A stretch of DNA of 64,000 bases from positions 248,001 to 312,000 of the forward strand of contig NZ_JARGER010000043.1 of NCBI RefSeq assembly GCF_029210375.1, written 5' to 3'. Source of the DNA: Nocardioides sp. YIM 152315. GTDB taxonomy: Bacteria > Actinomycetota > Actinomycetes > Propionibacteriales > Nocardioidaceae. The translations under genes were made by a program, and so were the position numbers. A model generated the notes under the pieces. The model was not told the origin of the DNA and did not search any database. It saw only the letters and a list, made by a program, of their open reading frames with translations. Positions within the stretch are counted from its first letter, which is position 1. The number at the start of each line of letters is the position of its first letter. Below, one piece after another: positions 33,304-41,336 of this stretch.

Positions 33304-34607
33304 TGTACGCCGAGACCGGCGCCGCGATGCGCGCTCCGCTTGCCGAACTCTTGCGGCAGCACCGGGTACAACGGCGCCTCGGCGACTCGCCGACGCAGCG
33401 TGCCGCGGCCGGACAGCAGATCCGTCAGTATCGCCACACCGTCCTCAGCTGGTGTGGCCAAGCTCTGTACGCGGTCAGTCCGCTGACGTTCTCCAACCAG
33501 CCGACCGTCCCGGCCAACCCCTTCCGCCTGGCCGCCGCCGGCGGCGGCACGACGCCGGCTGGCGAGCTCGCCCGCTCGGTCCATCTCGCCCTCACCGGCG
33601 ACTCGGCTCCGGGCGCCTCACTCGAGCAGCTCACCACTCCGGCCGGTCACCCGCACGTCGATCTGTGGCGTCAGGTCGCTCGGGCGGCCGCACTGGCCGA
33701 GCACGACACGGCACCGGCGGTTGCCTCGATCATGACGGCACCACAGGCTCAAATGGTCGTGGCGGACGTCGCCGCGATCGTCCAAGCCCTGGTCGTCCTC
33801 GACCAACGCCATAGCAACACTCCCGAGTGGGAACACCTAACCCACAGCGCTCGACTCGGGTGGGCAGCACTGGCCGCGGCACTCGACGTGCACCTCGGGC
33901 GACCGGACTACACCGTTGACCGGCTCGGGTGGCGCCCTCCGGTCAAGCCCATCGCCGGGCCCGCAAGGCCGGGCGCCCTTGGGGTGCTGCAAGCCGAGCA
34001 CAACCTCGTCGTCAAGCTCGGGTCATCCCTGCCGAGCACCATCAACCTGCGCTACGTGATCGATTCCCAACGGCTCCTTTCGCGGCACCTCGTGCCCTTC
34101 GCGAACAGGCTCGACGACCGGCTGGCTACCCGCTGGAACACCCGCGCTGACGTCTACGCCGAGCTCCAGCGCCACTTCCGCAGCATCAGCGGACTCCTCG
34201 GCACCGGCGGCGGCGCGGCGGCCGCAGAAGGGGCCAACGCCGTCGACCGGCTCCGACGCCTGCCGGTCGACACCATCGTGGAACCCCGGGTCCTGGGCGG
34301 TCTGCAACTGCTGTTCGACCGACTCGATCAGCACATCGTCGACCTGGTCGAAGACGGAGTGAACCACGGCGCGTTCGCACAGCGAACCCGACTCCCCCGC
34401 CCCGCCGAGACAGACGACCTCGCCGCCAAGGCGCGGGACCAGATGACCCCGGTCGACCCCACAGACAACCGCGGCCTGATCGGCACCATCCGCGACTTGA
34501 TCCCTCGTCAGAGCCAGACGATCACGACCCCAGGCGTGACACGGGCCGAGGTCCACTCAGCGCTCATCCATCGACCTGAGCGCCGTACGAGCGACCTGAG
34601 CCTCTGA
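33303..34607 (+). CDS. Unrecognised 434-aa protein of the element
   Basis: The ATG at 33303 overlaps the previous stop. The protein is mainly helical with no membrane segment; blocks such as LRQHRVQRRLGDSPTQRAAAGQQIRQYRHTVLSWCGQALYAV and RYVIDSQRLLSRHLVPFANRLDDRLATRW stand out. It lacks an HUH relaxase motif, a Walker box or an HNH signature, so it is not an obvious relaxase or ATPase. It sits just before the excision module. Similar proteins of unknown function occur near integrases of actinobacterial ICEs, to my recollection. Confidence 0.6.
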   Translation: MYAETGAAMRAPLAELLRQHRVQRRLGDSPTQRAAAGQQIRQYRHTVLSWCGQALYAVSPLTFSNQPTVPANPFRLAAAGGGTTPAGELARSVHLALTGDSAPGASLEQLTTPAGHPHVDLWRQVARAAALAEHDTAPAVASIMTAPQAQMVVADVAAIVQALVVLDQRHSNTPEWEHLTHSARLGWAALAAALDVHLGRPDYTVDRLGWRPPVKPIAGPARPGALGVLQAEHNLVVKLGSSLPSTINLRYVIDSQRLLSRHLVPFANRLDDRLATRWNTRADVYAELQRHFRSISGLLGTGGGAAAAEGANAVDRLRRLPVDTIVEPRVLGGLQLLFDRLDQHIVDLVEDGVNHGAFAQRTRLPRPAETDDLAAKARDQMTPVDPTDNRGLIGTIRDLIPRQSQTITTPGVTRAEVHSALIHRPERRTSDLSL

Positions 34608-34643
34608 CCCGATGGGCGAGCACGAACGCATGGAGGCAAGGCC

Positions 34644-34958
34644 GTGAACAGCACCCCCGCCGATCTCCGGGATATCGATCCTTCTGCGGGGCCCGATCCT
34701 AGGCACGTTTTCCTCGACGCAAGCGCGGTGATGCAACGCTACGGATGGGGCAAGACGAGGGGCTACCGAAACCTGAAGGACCGCAATCAGGTGCCCCCGC
34801 CTGCAGTCACCCATCCCGACCGCTGGCGCTTGGACCAGCTCATGGCATGGGAAGAACGCAGGATTTCCTCAGCCGATGCGGCGGGAGGCGAGCCTCGGCA
34901 CGAGAAGCTGGCGAATCTCCTGCCGCCATCGAAGCGACCAGGTCGCCGATCCACCTGA
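34644..34958 (+). CDS. AlpA/excisionase-like small DNA-binding protein
   Basis: 104 residues from GTG 34644. The core FLDASAVMQRYGWGKTRGYRNLKDRNQVPPPAVTHPDRWRLDQLMAWEERR is a MerR-like/AlpA winged helix with the typical WRL-x-x-L-x-AWE end. The tail is basic. It is one of two excisionase-like genes near the integrase; the other lies directly upstream of it at 36515. This one may regulate integrase or act as a recombination directionality factor. Confidence 0.65.
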   Translation: MNSTPADLRDIDPSAGPDPRHVFLDASAVMQRYGWGKTRGYRNLKDRNQVPPPAVTHPDRWRLDQLMAWEERRISSADAAGGEPRHEKLANLLPPSKRPGRRST

Positions 34959-35045
34959 CCGCCAGCCTCACAACTACGCTTCCCCGCAGACGGCCCTGGC
35001 ATCCGACGCCGATCAGCAGGCAGCAGACCCCATCTGTCCCTGCCT

Positions 35046-35071
35046 GAGTGATACACGAGAGTGATACACGA
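35046..35071 (+). repeat. 13-bp tandem duplication near the integrase
   Basis: GAGTGATACACGA is present twice without spacer (35046-35058 and 35059-35071) in the 288-bp gap between the AlpA-like gene and the integrase stop. The rest of the gap shows no gene; it has a short inverted repeat GCGGAAATCCGC just after the duplication. The repeats could be binding sites for the AlpA-like protein, or integrase arm sites. Confidence 0.75.
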
Positions 35072-35246
35072 GGCGCGGAAATCCGCGACCAACGATGTCA
35101 ATCCGCATCTTGTAACGGCCCAAATCAGGACCAATTTGAGCGCGAAACGGCCAATCCTGCCTCAAGTAAGCGGGGCAAGGATCACGTGGCACCAGTAGCA
35201 GTTCCTCGGGCCATCTCGGGCGATCTCGTTCAATCGCGGGGTTCCG

Positions 35247-36518
35247 CTACGCCACCTCGTCGGTCTCCTGGTCGACGAATTTCAAGAGGTCGGCCTCGCC
35301 ACGGGCGGCGGGGCGGTCGAGCAGGGTGCCGTCGGGTCCGAGCGGGCGCAGCGTCCGTTGCAAGTGCGTGGCGGGGGTGAGGTCGACGCTGAGGTCCTTC
35401 TCGATGTAGTGGCCCTCGGTGATCGCGCTCGAGGTGTGGCCGAGGAAGGTGGCCGCGGCCTCGCTACCCATTCCCCGGGCGACCACGGTCGCGCCGGTGC
35501 GGCGGTACCAGCGCAGGCTGATGCCCGTCTCGTCCAGGCCCGCCAGCTTGAGGAAGTCACGGAAGGTACGGCGCACGTTGTACGGGCTCAACGGCCCGCC
35601 GACCCGGTTCGCGAAGATCGTCCGCTCCGACTCCTCCGGGCCGATCGCGGCCAGTCGGCGACGCAGCACCTCGGCCGCGAAGTCGGGGACCGGGATGCTG
35701 CGTGCCGATGCGTGGGTCTTGGGATGCGGCTGACGGTAGGTGCCGGATGCCCGTGTGTAGACGACCGTGCCGGTGACGTGCACGACCATCCCGCGGTCGC
35801 TGTCTGCGACGTCGCAGGGACGCAGCGCCAGCGCCTCACCGGGGCGCATCGCGGTGCCGAGGAGCACCTCGATGATGTCCCGGACGTTGCCGTCACTCTT
35901 CGGGCCGGGAAGGCCCGGCACGGTCCGCCAGGAAGCGGCCGCGGCGCGGATCGCCGCGATCTGGTCGAGGGTGAGCGCCTGAGGGGCGCGTTTGATCGAC
36001 GGCAGCGGGGACGTGCCCTCGACCGGATTGCGGGCGAGGGCGTCGTGGCGGAGCGCGAACCCGAACAGCAGATTCAGCAGGGTGCGAGACCGCCGGGCCA
36101 TCGCGGTCGAGACCGCCGCCTGGGACTTCAAGAACCACTCGACCCGGCCGGTGGTGATCTCACCGAGAGTGAAGTGTTCCAGGGCCGGCCCGATGTGCAG
36201 GCGCAGGTGGTCGCGGTATCCGTTCTTGGTGGTTTCGGCCAGGTCTCGCCGGTCGAGGTCGGCCAGCCACAGCTGGGCAAGCGCGGGGAACGGAGTCGAC
36301 GGGCTCAGCGCGCCGTTCACCCCGCGGGAGGGCCGCTCGAGCAGCCGCTCCTTGAGGCGGGCCGTGGCAGCCCGATGGGAGCCGGCAGTAGCGGTGACCT
36401 TGCGCAGCCGACCGTCCGCGTCGCGGATGCGGGTCTCGGCCACGCACCGGTCCCGGCGGGTCATTACGTAGATCTCGCCGTAGGTGCCGATCGACGTCCG
36501 CGGCCGGCCGCCGCTCAT
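35247..36518 (-). CDS. int: Tyrosine site-specific integrase
   Basis: 423 residues. An N-terminal arm-binding part is followed by a SAM-like core-binding domain (AQLWLADLDRRDLAETTKNGYRDHLRLHI, about 84-180) and a catalytic domain from about 185. The catalytic Arg lies in LLGTAMRPGEALAL, the second Arg in LRWYRRTGAT, the GH in LGHTSSAITEGHYIE with Tyr as nucleophile. The HxxR histidine position reads Arg (R-W-Y-R), an unusual though tolerated substitution in this family. The gene is next to the tRNA-Ala target with only the excisionase between. Confidence 0.93.
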   Translation of the reverse strand: MSGGRPRTSIGTYGEIYVMTRRDRCVAETRIRDADGRLRKVTATAGSHRAATARLKERLLERPSRGVNGALSPSTPFPALAQLWLADLDRRDLAETTKNGYRDHLRLHIGPALEHFTLGEITTGRVEWFLKSQAAVSTAMARRSRTLLNLLFGFALRHDALARNPVEGTSPLPSIKRAPQALTLDQIAAIRAAAASWRTVPGLPGPKSDGNVRDIIEVLLGTAMRPGEALALRPCDVADSDRGMVVHVTGTVVYTRASGTYRQPHPKTHASARSIPVPDFAAEVLRRRLAAIGPEESERTIFANRVGGPLSPYNVRRTFRDFLKLAGLDETGISLRWYRRTGATVVARGMGSEAAATFLGHTSSAITEGHYIEKDLSVDLTPATHLQRTLRPLGPDGTLLDRPAARGEADLLKFVDQETDEVA

Positions 36519-36748
36519 AGCGCGCTCCGGCGCGGATGCCGCCGCTGGTCGGCCTCCTCAAGCCCGGTGAGCCAGGCCTCGACCTCGCTGATCCGGAACC
36601 GGAGCTGCCGGCCGACCCGGAACCCGCGCGGTCCGCGGCCCTGGCTGCGCAGGTCGTAGATCGCCTGGACGCTGACGCCGAGGTCAGCGGCCAGCTCCGA
36701 GATAGACAGGACGGCTTCGAGGGCGGGGTTCGCGTTGGTGGTCTCCAT
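36515..36748 (-). CDS. xis: Excisionase (HTH_17 family)
   Basis: 77 residues from ATG 36748; longer frames run into the tRNA. ALEAVLSISELAADLGVSVQAIYDLRSQGRGPRGFRVGRQLRFRISEVEAWL is the standard excisionase/MerR-type winged helix. Its stop overlaps the integrase ATG by four bases, so both are made from one transcript starting in the 156-bp gap beside the tRNA. This gives coordinated control of insertion and excision. Confidence 0.88.
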   Translation of the reverse strand: METTNANPALEAVLSISELAADLGVSVQAIYDLRSQGRGPRGFRVGRQLRFRISEVEAWLTGLEEADQRRHPRRSAL

Positions 36749-36830
36749 GACCCTCAGGTGCGCGAGCCCTGCCGAGAGACGCCGAGACCAATCCGGCCGA
36801 CGCCGAGGCGCCGGGCCGTGGATGGCTGAA

Positions 36831-36876
36831 GTGCCGAGTTTGTGCCGACTTTTCACTCTGTCTCCTCGGGGAGGAG
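36831..36876. other. Short direct repeat and hairpin in the att-proximal gap
   Basis: GTGCCGA occurs at 36831-36837 and 36842-36848, one helical turn apart, and CTCCTC-GGG-GAGGAG forms a stem at 36862-36876. They lie between xis and the tRNA, where integrase arm sites and the xis promoter are expected. Binding function is inferred. Confidence 0.4.
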
Positions 36877-36903
36877 CTTGGAGTTGCCGTCTGACCTGCG
36901 ATT

Positions 36904-36980
<77 letters not shown>

Positions 36981-37048
36981 AGGTTGTCGCGTCCGAGGAC
37001 GCGGTGGGAAACGTTAGCACCCGCTCACGGCCGTCACCGAATCGACCC

Positions 37049-37531
37049 TCAGGTGAGCAGGAGGTCCTCCAGGCGCTCGAGTGCCTGACGGGCGTAGCCC
37101 TGCCACATCCGGCCGAACGACGGCATCAGCAGCGCCGTCGCGGCCGAGGTCGGGCGCACCGACCACGTCCAGGTGATGCGTACGCCGGTGCCGGCCTTCT
37201 CGAAGCTCCAGCGACCGTCGATCGACGACGCGAGGGGGCGCAGCGGTCCGTGGACCTGGTCGATCCGGTAGCCGAACGAGTCCGGCCGTTCGACCGAGGT
37301 CAGGGTCTCGCGCATCGTGCTCCGGTCGGCGAGCACGATGGTGCGGCTCTGCCCCACGGTCCCCCAGGCGTCACCCGGGTCGCCGCTGTGGTCGCGGACC
37401 TCTCGGATGGCGGGCAGCGCAGCGTACCGGCGTGCGAAGAGCTGGGGCAGCGGGAGCGGCAGCAGCGTGTCGAAGGCGCGAGCGACACCGACGGGGTAGG
37501 TGCGCGAGCGGGCGAGCTCGAGGGCGTCCAT
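37049..37531 (-). CDS. SRPBCC (START-like) ligand-binding family protein
   Basis: 160 residues. Alternating strands and a long C-terminal helix (WQGYARQALERLEDLLL), with SRTIVLADRSTMRETLTSVERPDSFGYRIDQVHGPLRPLASSIDGRWSFEKAGTGVRITWTWSVRP, match the polyketide cyclase/START-like fold that binds hydrophobic ligands. The ligand cannot be told. It is the first chromosomal gene beyond the element. A 17-base gap separates it from the sepX-like gene. Confidence 0.78.
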   Translation of the reverse strand: MDALELARSRTYPVGVARAFDTLLPLPLPQLFARRYAALPAIREVRDHSGDPGDAWGTVGQSRTIVLADRSTMRETLTSVERPDSFGYRIDQVHGPLRPLASSIDGRWSFEKAGTGVRITWTWSVRPTSAATALLMPSFGRMWQGYARQALERLEDLLLT

Positions 37532-37549
37532 GTCCCCGCAGCCTAGGGC

Positions 37550-38473
37550 CTAAGAGCCGACCGCGCGCGTGTCGTCACCGTCGCGACCCGAGCGCGCCGC
37601 CTTGTCGGCCTCGTCGGCCTCGCGGGCAAGCTGGGCGTCGGCGTCGGTGCGACCGGACGTCCAGACGCCGGTCGAGTCGAGGTCGATCGTGCGGACCGTG
37701 CGCCGGGTGGCGGCCGGCTTGGTGACGTACGTCGGGAGCGTGACCGGGACCGGGTCCCACATGGCCGGGTCGACGATCGCCGCGATGCCGGCGGAGGTGT
37801 CCTCCATCGGGTCGACCTCGTCGGGCTCGTCGGGCTCGTCGGCCACCTCGTCGGGCTCGTCGACCGTCTCGTGCTCGGCCTCCACCGGCGTGGGCGCCGT
37901 CGACGGCTCGACCGTCGTCCGGTCCTCGGACCGGGCGGGGAGCGCGCACTGCTCACCCCTGACCATCACCCGGCACAGCACCAGCCAGGCGACGAGCAGA
38001 ACCGCGGGGATCGCGACGTACGGCCAGGCGACGACCGCGAAGGCGGCGAGGCCGACGACGACGAGGTTGACCAGCACCAGGGCGCCGAGCACGTTGCGGC
38101 GCCGCGCCGTCGCGCGCCGGGCGGCGGCCCGACGGGCGCGGACCTGCGCCGGGGTCAGGGACGCGGCGATCTGCGCGGCCTCCGCCTCGCGGGCCGCCCT
38201 GCGCTCGGCCTTCGCGGCCCGCTTCTCCGCGCGTACGGCGTGCCGGTCGATCGTGACCTCGACCTGCGACTCGACCTCGACGGAGCGGCCCTCCGGCGTC
38301 ACCAGCCGGGCGGTCTTCTTGTCGACGGGTTCGCGACGCGCGAGCACTCGCAAGGTGTGCGAGAAGCGGTCGACCGTGCGGCTGCGGGCGTCCTCGTCGT
38401 GGTGCTTGAGCGCCTTCGGGACGAGGTAGACCGCCCACGCCACGGCGAGGGCGACGAAGATCAGTGCGCTCAT
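37550..38473 (-). CDS. sepX: SepX/GlpR-like divisome membrane protein
   Basis: 307 residues from ATG 38473 (GTG 38479 also possible). MSALIFVALAVAWAVYLVPKALKHHDE is the hallmark start of actinobacterial SepX/GlpR, followed by a cytoplasmic stretch with AxR-rich helix (AEKRAAKAERRAAREAEAAQ), two more membrane helices (about 128-175) and an acidic, Asp/Glu/Pro-rich C-terminal region. SepX interacts with FtsZ-ring partners and supports septum stability in Streptomyces. Its placement beside rimJ, mog/moeA and galU matches the synteny I know from other actinobacteria. Confidence 0.82.
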   Translation of the reverse strand: MSALIFVALAVAWAVYLVPKALKHHDEDARSRTVDRFSHTLRVLARREPVDKKTARLVTPEGRSVEVESQVEVTIDRHAVRAEKRAAKAERRAAREAEAAQIAASLTPAQVRARRAAARRATARRRNVLGALVLVNLVVVGLAAFAVVAWPYVAIPAVLLVAWLVLCRVMVRGEQCALPARSEDRTTVEPSTAPTPVEAEHETVDEPDEVADEPDEPDEVDPMEDTSAGIAAIVDPAMWDPVPVTLPTYVTKPAATRRTVRTIDLDSTGVWTSGRTDADAQLAREADEADKAARSGRDGDDTRAVGS

Positions 38474-38540
38474 GTCCACGAGTCAGAGGTTATGAGCGCT
38501 ACCTCATGCCACCGCGGATGTCCACAGGTGTGTCGCGAAT

Positions 38541-39143
38541 TCACTCGTGTGACTCGTGGGAGTCGAGCCGGCGGAGCATCCCGTCCGGGCACTCCTCCAC
38601 CGTCACGGCGTAGATCCGGTGGTCGCGCCAGGCACCGTCGATGTGGAGATACCTCGGCGCGAAGCCGACCTCGCGGATGCCGAGCTTCTCCACCACCCGC
38701 AGCGAGTTGGAGTTCTCGGGCCGGATCGCCACCTCGATCCGGTGCAGCCCGGCGGTAGCGAAGCAGTGGTCGACGACCAGCGCCAGCGCCCGCGGCATCA
38801 CCCCGCGCCCGGCGTACTGCTGATCGAGCCAGTAGCCGACCGACGCGAACTGCGCGGAGCCGCGCACGATGTTGTTGACGGTGATCTGCCCGGCGAACCG
38901 GCCGTCGACGTCGACGGCGAAGGGGTACGTCGCGCCGGCGCGTGCCTGCCGGTGCAGCCGGCGCACCAGGCTGCGGAACGTCGCCGGTCGGGCGTCCGCG
39001 CCCGGCGGCACCGTCGCGTCCCACGGCGTCAGCCACGCGGCGTTGCGGCGCCGGGCGTCCCGCCACGCGCCCGCGTCGGACGCGGTCAGCGGCCGGACGA
39101 CGACTCCGTGCGACTCCAGCCGGGCCGGCCAGCCGGTGGTCAA
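38541..39143 (-). CDS. rimJ: RimJ/RimL-type GNAT N-acetyltransferase
   Basis: 200 residues from a TTG at 39143 that overlaps the stop of mog. VVVRPLTASDAGAWRDARRRNAAWLTPWDATVP then GQITVNNIVRGSAQFASVGYWLDQQYAGRGVMPRALALVVDHCF and RIEVAIRPENSNSLRVVEKLGIREVG are typical of RimJ-like enzymes, with the acetyl-CoA pyrophosphate loop at QQYAGRG. They acetylate N-termini of ribosomal and other proteins from acetyl-CoA. Conserved neighbour of sepX and moeA. The TTG start with overlap suggests translation coupled to mog. Confidence 0.85.
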   Translation of the reverse strand: MTTGWPARLESHGVVVRPLTASDAGAWRDARRRNAAWLTPWDATVPPGADARPATFRSLVRRLHRQARAGATYPFAVDVDGRFAGQITVNNIVRGSAQFASVGYWLDQQYAGRGVMPRALALVVDHCFATAGLHRIEVAIRPENSNSLRVVEKLGIREVGFAPRYLHIDGAWRDHRIYAVTVEECPDGMLRRLDSHESHE

Positions 39144-39616
39144 TGGTCGCTCCCCACGACCTGCTCGACCGCGTGCACGAGCACCGGACGCAGCACGGCG
39201 AGCCCGTCCTTCACGCCGCCTCGCGAGCCCGGCAGGTTCACCACGAGGCACTGGCCGACGACACCCGCCAGTCCGCGCGAGAGGACGGCCGACGGGACGC
39301 CGTTCGCGACGCCGTGGGCCCGGATCGCCTCGGCGATCCCCGGCACCTCGAAGTCGAGCAGTGCCCGGGTGACCTCCGGGGTGCGGTCGGTGGGGGTCAG
39401 GCCGGTGCCGCCGGTGGTCAGCACCACCCGCGCGCCGCCCTCGGCCGCTGCGGCGATCGCGGCGCCGACCGGCGCGCCGTCGGGTACGACGACCGGTGCG
39501 TCGACCACGAACCCCAGCTCCTGGAGGAGCGCCACGATCAGCGGCCCCGTCGTGTCCTCGTAGACGCCGGCCGCGGCGCGGTTGGACGCCACGACGACCT
39601 CGGCCCGCAGGTTCAT
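39140..39616 (-). CDS. mog: Molybdopterin adenylyltransferase (MogA/MoaB family)
   Basis: 158 residues. ASNRAAAGVYEDTTGPLIVALLQELGF, then VVLTTGGTGLTPTDRTPEVTRALLDFEVPGIAEAIR, and CLVVNLPGSRGGVKDGLAVL are the MPT-binding and adenylation motifs of the MogA/MoaB fold. It activates molybdopterin by adenylation before molybdenum insertion by MoeA. ATGA overlap with moaC upstream and a four-base overlap with rimJ downstream. It supplies cofactor for enzymes such as the formate dehydrogenase further along. Confidence 0.9.
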   Translation of the reverse strand: MNLRAEVVVASNRAAAGVYEDTTGPLIVALLQELGFVVDAPVVVPDGAPVGAAIAAAAEGGARVVLTTGGTGLTPTDRTPEVTRALLDFEVPGIAEAIRAHGVANGVPSAVLSRGLAGVVGQCLVVNLPGSRGGVKDGLAVLRPVLVHAVEQVVGSDH

Positions 39617-40098
39617 GGGCGCGACCAGTCGCCCGACTTGCCGCCGGTCTTCGTCTCGACCCGCACATCGGTGATCACCGCGCCCTTGTCGACGGCCTTC
39701 ACCATGTCGACGACGGTCAGCGCGGCGACGGAGACCGCGGTCAGGGCCTCCATCTCGACGCCGGTGCGGTCGTTGGTCCGCACGGTCGCGACGATCTCGA
39801 CGCACGGTGCCGGGTCGTCCGCCACGGCGAGGTCGACGGTGACTCCCGAGATCGAGAGCGGGTGGCACAGCGGCACCAGCGCCGGCGTCTGCTTGGCGCC
39901 CATGATGCCCGCGATCCGGGCGACGGCGAGCGCGTCGCCCTTCGGCACGCCCTCGCCGCGCAGCAGCGCGACCACCTCCGGGGAGACCAGCACCCGCCCC
40001 GAGGCCGAGGCCGTGCGGGCGGTCACGTGCTTGCCGGAGACGTCGACCATCCGGGCCGCACCCGAGTCGTCCACGTGGGTCAAGCGCGGTTCCGACAT
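39613..40098 (-). CDS. moaC: Cyclic pyranopterin monophosphate synthase (MoaC)
   Basis: 161 residues. MVDVSGKHVTARTASASGRV, KGDALAVARIAGIMGAKQTPALVPLCHPL (with active-site His) and VEMEALTAVSVAALTVVDMVKAVDKGAVITDVRVETKTGGKSG are the standard MoaC motifs. It turns the MoaA product into cyclic pyranopterin monophosphate in cytosolic molybdenum cofactor synthesis. Its ATG meets the moeA stop, and the stop overlaps mog. moaA itself is not in the window. Confidence 0.94.
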   Translation of the reverse strand: MSEPRLTHVDDSGAARMVDVSGKHVTARTASASGRVLVSPEVVALLRGEGVPKGDALAVARIAGIMGAKQTPALVPLCHPLSISGVTVDLAVADDPAPCVEIVATVRTNDRTGVEMEALTAVSVAALTVVDMVKAVDKGAVITDVRVETKTGGKSGDWSRP

Positions 40099-41336
40099 CA
40101 GAACTCCTCGTCGAGCCTCAGCACCTGCACCGGGGCGCCGGCGTCGAGCGAGGTGACGTCCTCGGGCACCACGACCAGCGCGTTGGACGATGCCAGATCG
40201 CCGATCAGGTGGGAACCGTGTCCGCCCACCGGCGTGACGTAGGGGCCGCCCGCGTCGACGTCGTACTCCCCCCGCACCAGCTGGCGCCGGCCGGCCGGCG
40301 ATGCGATCGCGTGCGTGAGCCGGGCGGGCGCGGTCGGCCGCTCGTACGGCGTGCGGCCCATGAGCTTGCGGATCGCCGGCAGCACGAACTGCTCGAAGGA
40401 GACGTACGACGAGACCGGGTTGCCCGGCAGCGTGAAGATCGGCGTGCGGTCCTCGCCGACGTGTCCGAAGCCCTGCGGCTTGCCGGGCTGCATCCGGATC
40501 CCGCCGAACCAGACGGTCCCCAACGGCGTCAGCGCCTCCTTGACGACGTCGTAGTCGCCCTGCGAGACGCCACCGCTGGTGACGACGATGTCGGCCCGCA
40601 CGAGCTGGTCGTGGAGCGCGTCGAGGAAGGCGCGCGGCTCGTCGGGCACGATCCCGACCCGGTAGGCGATCGCGCCCGCCCGCCGCGCCGCCGCGGCCAG
40701 CAGGAAGGAGTTGCCGTCGTAGATGGAGTCGCGGGCGAGCTGCGTGCCCGGGTCGCGCAGCTCGGAGCCGGTGGACAGCACGACGACCCGCGGCCGCGCG
40801 CGGCAGCCGACGGTCGCGCGGCCGACCGCGGCGAGCAGGCCGACGTGGCGCGGGCCGAGCACGGTGCCCGCGGAGACGATCACGTCGCCGACCGCGACGT
40901 CCTCGCCCGCCGACCGGATGTGCTGTGCCGCGCCGGGCGCCTGCTCGATGCGCACCTGCGCGACGCCGCGGTCGGTCCACTCGTAGGGCACGACGCTGTC
41001 GGCTCCGGCAGGCACCGGCGCGCCGGTCATGATCTTGGCCGCCGTGCCGGGCGGCAGCGCGAGCAGCCCGTCCTGGCCGGCACCGATCTCGCCGACCACC
41101 GGCAGGTGCACCGGCGACTCCGCGGAGGCCGTGACGACGTCCTCGCGGCGTACGGCGTAGCCGTCCATCGCGGAGTTGTCGAAGGAGGGCAGCGCGACCT
41201 CCGCGACGACGTCCTCCGCCGCGGCGAGCCCGAGCGCCTCCATGAGCGGCTGGGGGTAGACCGCCAGCGGCTCGATCGCCTCGAGGACGCGCGCGCGATG
41301 GTCGTCGACGCTGCGCAGGTCGGGGAGCTCAGACAT
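40098..41336 (-). CDS. moeA: Molybdopterin molybdenumtransferase (MoeA)
   Basis: 412 residues from ATG 41336; a longer frame to 41441 lies inside galU. LPSFDNSAMDGYAVRREDV, GTAAKIMTGAPVPAGADSVVPYEWT, RVVVLSTGSELRDPG, TSGGVSQGDYDVVKEAL and TLPGNPVSSYVSFEQFVLPAIRKLMG match the MoeA motifs. It inserts molybdate into adenylated molybdopterin. It lies in a set with moaC and mog and overlaps the end of galU by eight bases. Confidence 0.94.
   Translation of the reverse strand: MSELPDLRSVDDHRARVLEAIEPLAVYPQPLMEALGLAAAEDVVAEVALPSFDNSAMDGYAVRREDVVTASAESPVHLPVVGEIGAGQDGLLALPPGTAAKIMTGAPVPAGADSVVPYEWTDRGVAQVRIEQAPGAAQHIRSAGEDVAVGDVIVSAGTVLGPRHVGLLAAVGRATVGCRARPRVVVLSTGSELRDPGTQLARDSIYDGNSFLLAAAARRAGAIAYRVGIVPDEPRAFLDALHDQLVRADIVVTSGGVSQGDYDVVKEALTPLGTVWFGGIRMQPGKPQGFGHVGEDRTPIFTLPGNPVSSYVSFEQFVLPAIRKLMGRTPYERPTAPARLTHAIASPAGRRQLVRGEYDVDAGGPYVTPVGGHGSHLIGDLASSNALVVVPEDVTSLDAGAPVQVLRLDEEF

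Noticed and set aside
33303-34607. The 434-aa protein as the missing relaxase
   Set aside because: No HUH motif, catalytic Tyr pattern or other known relaxase signature is visible; kept as unknown.
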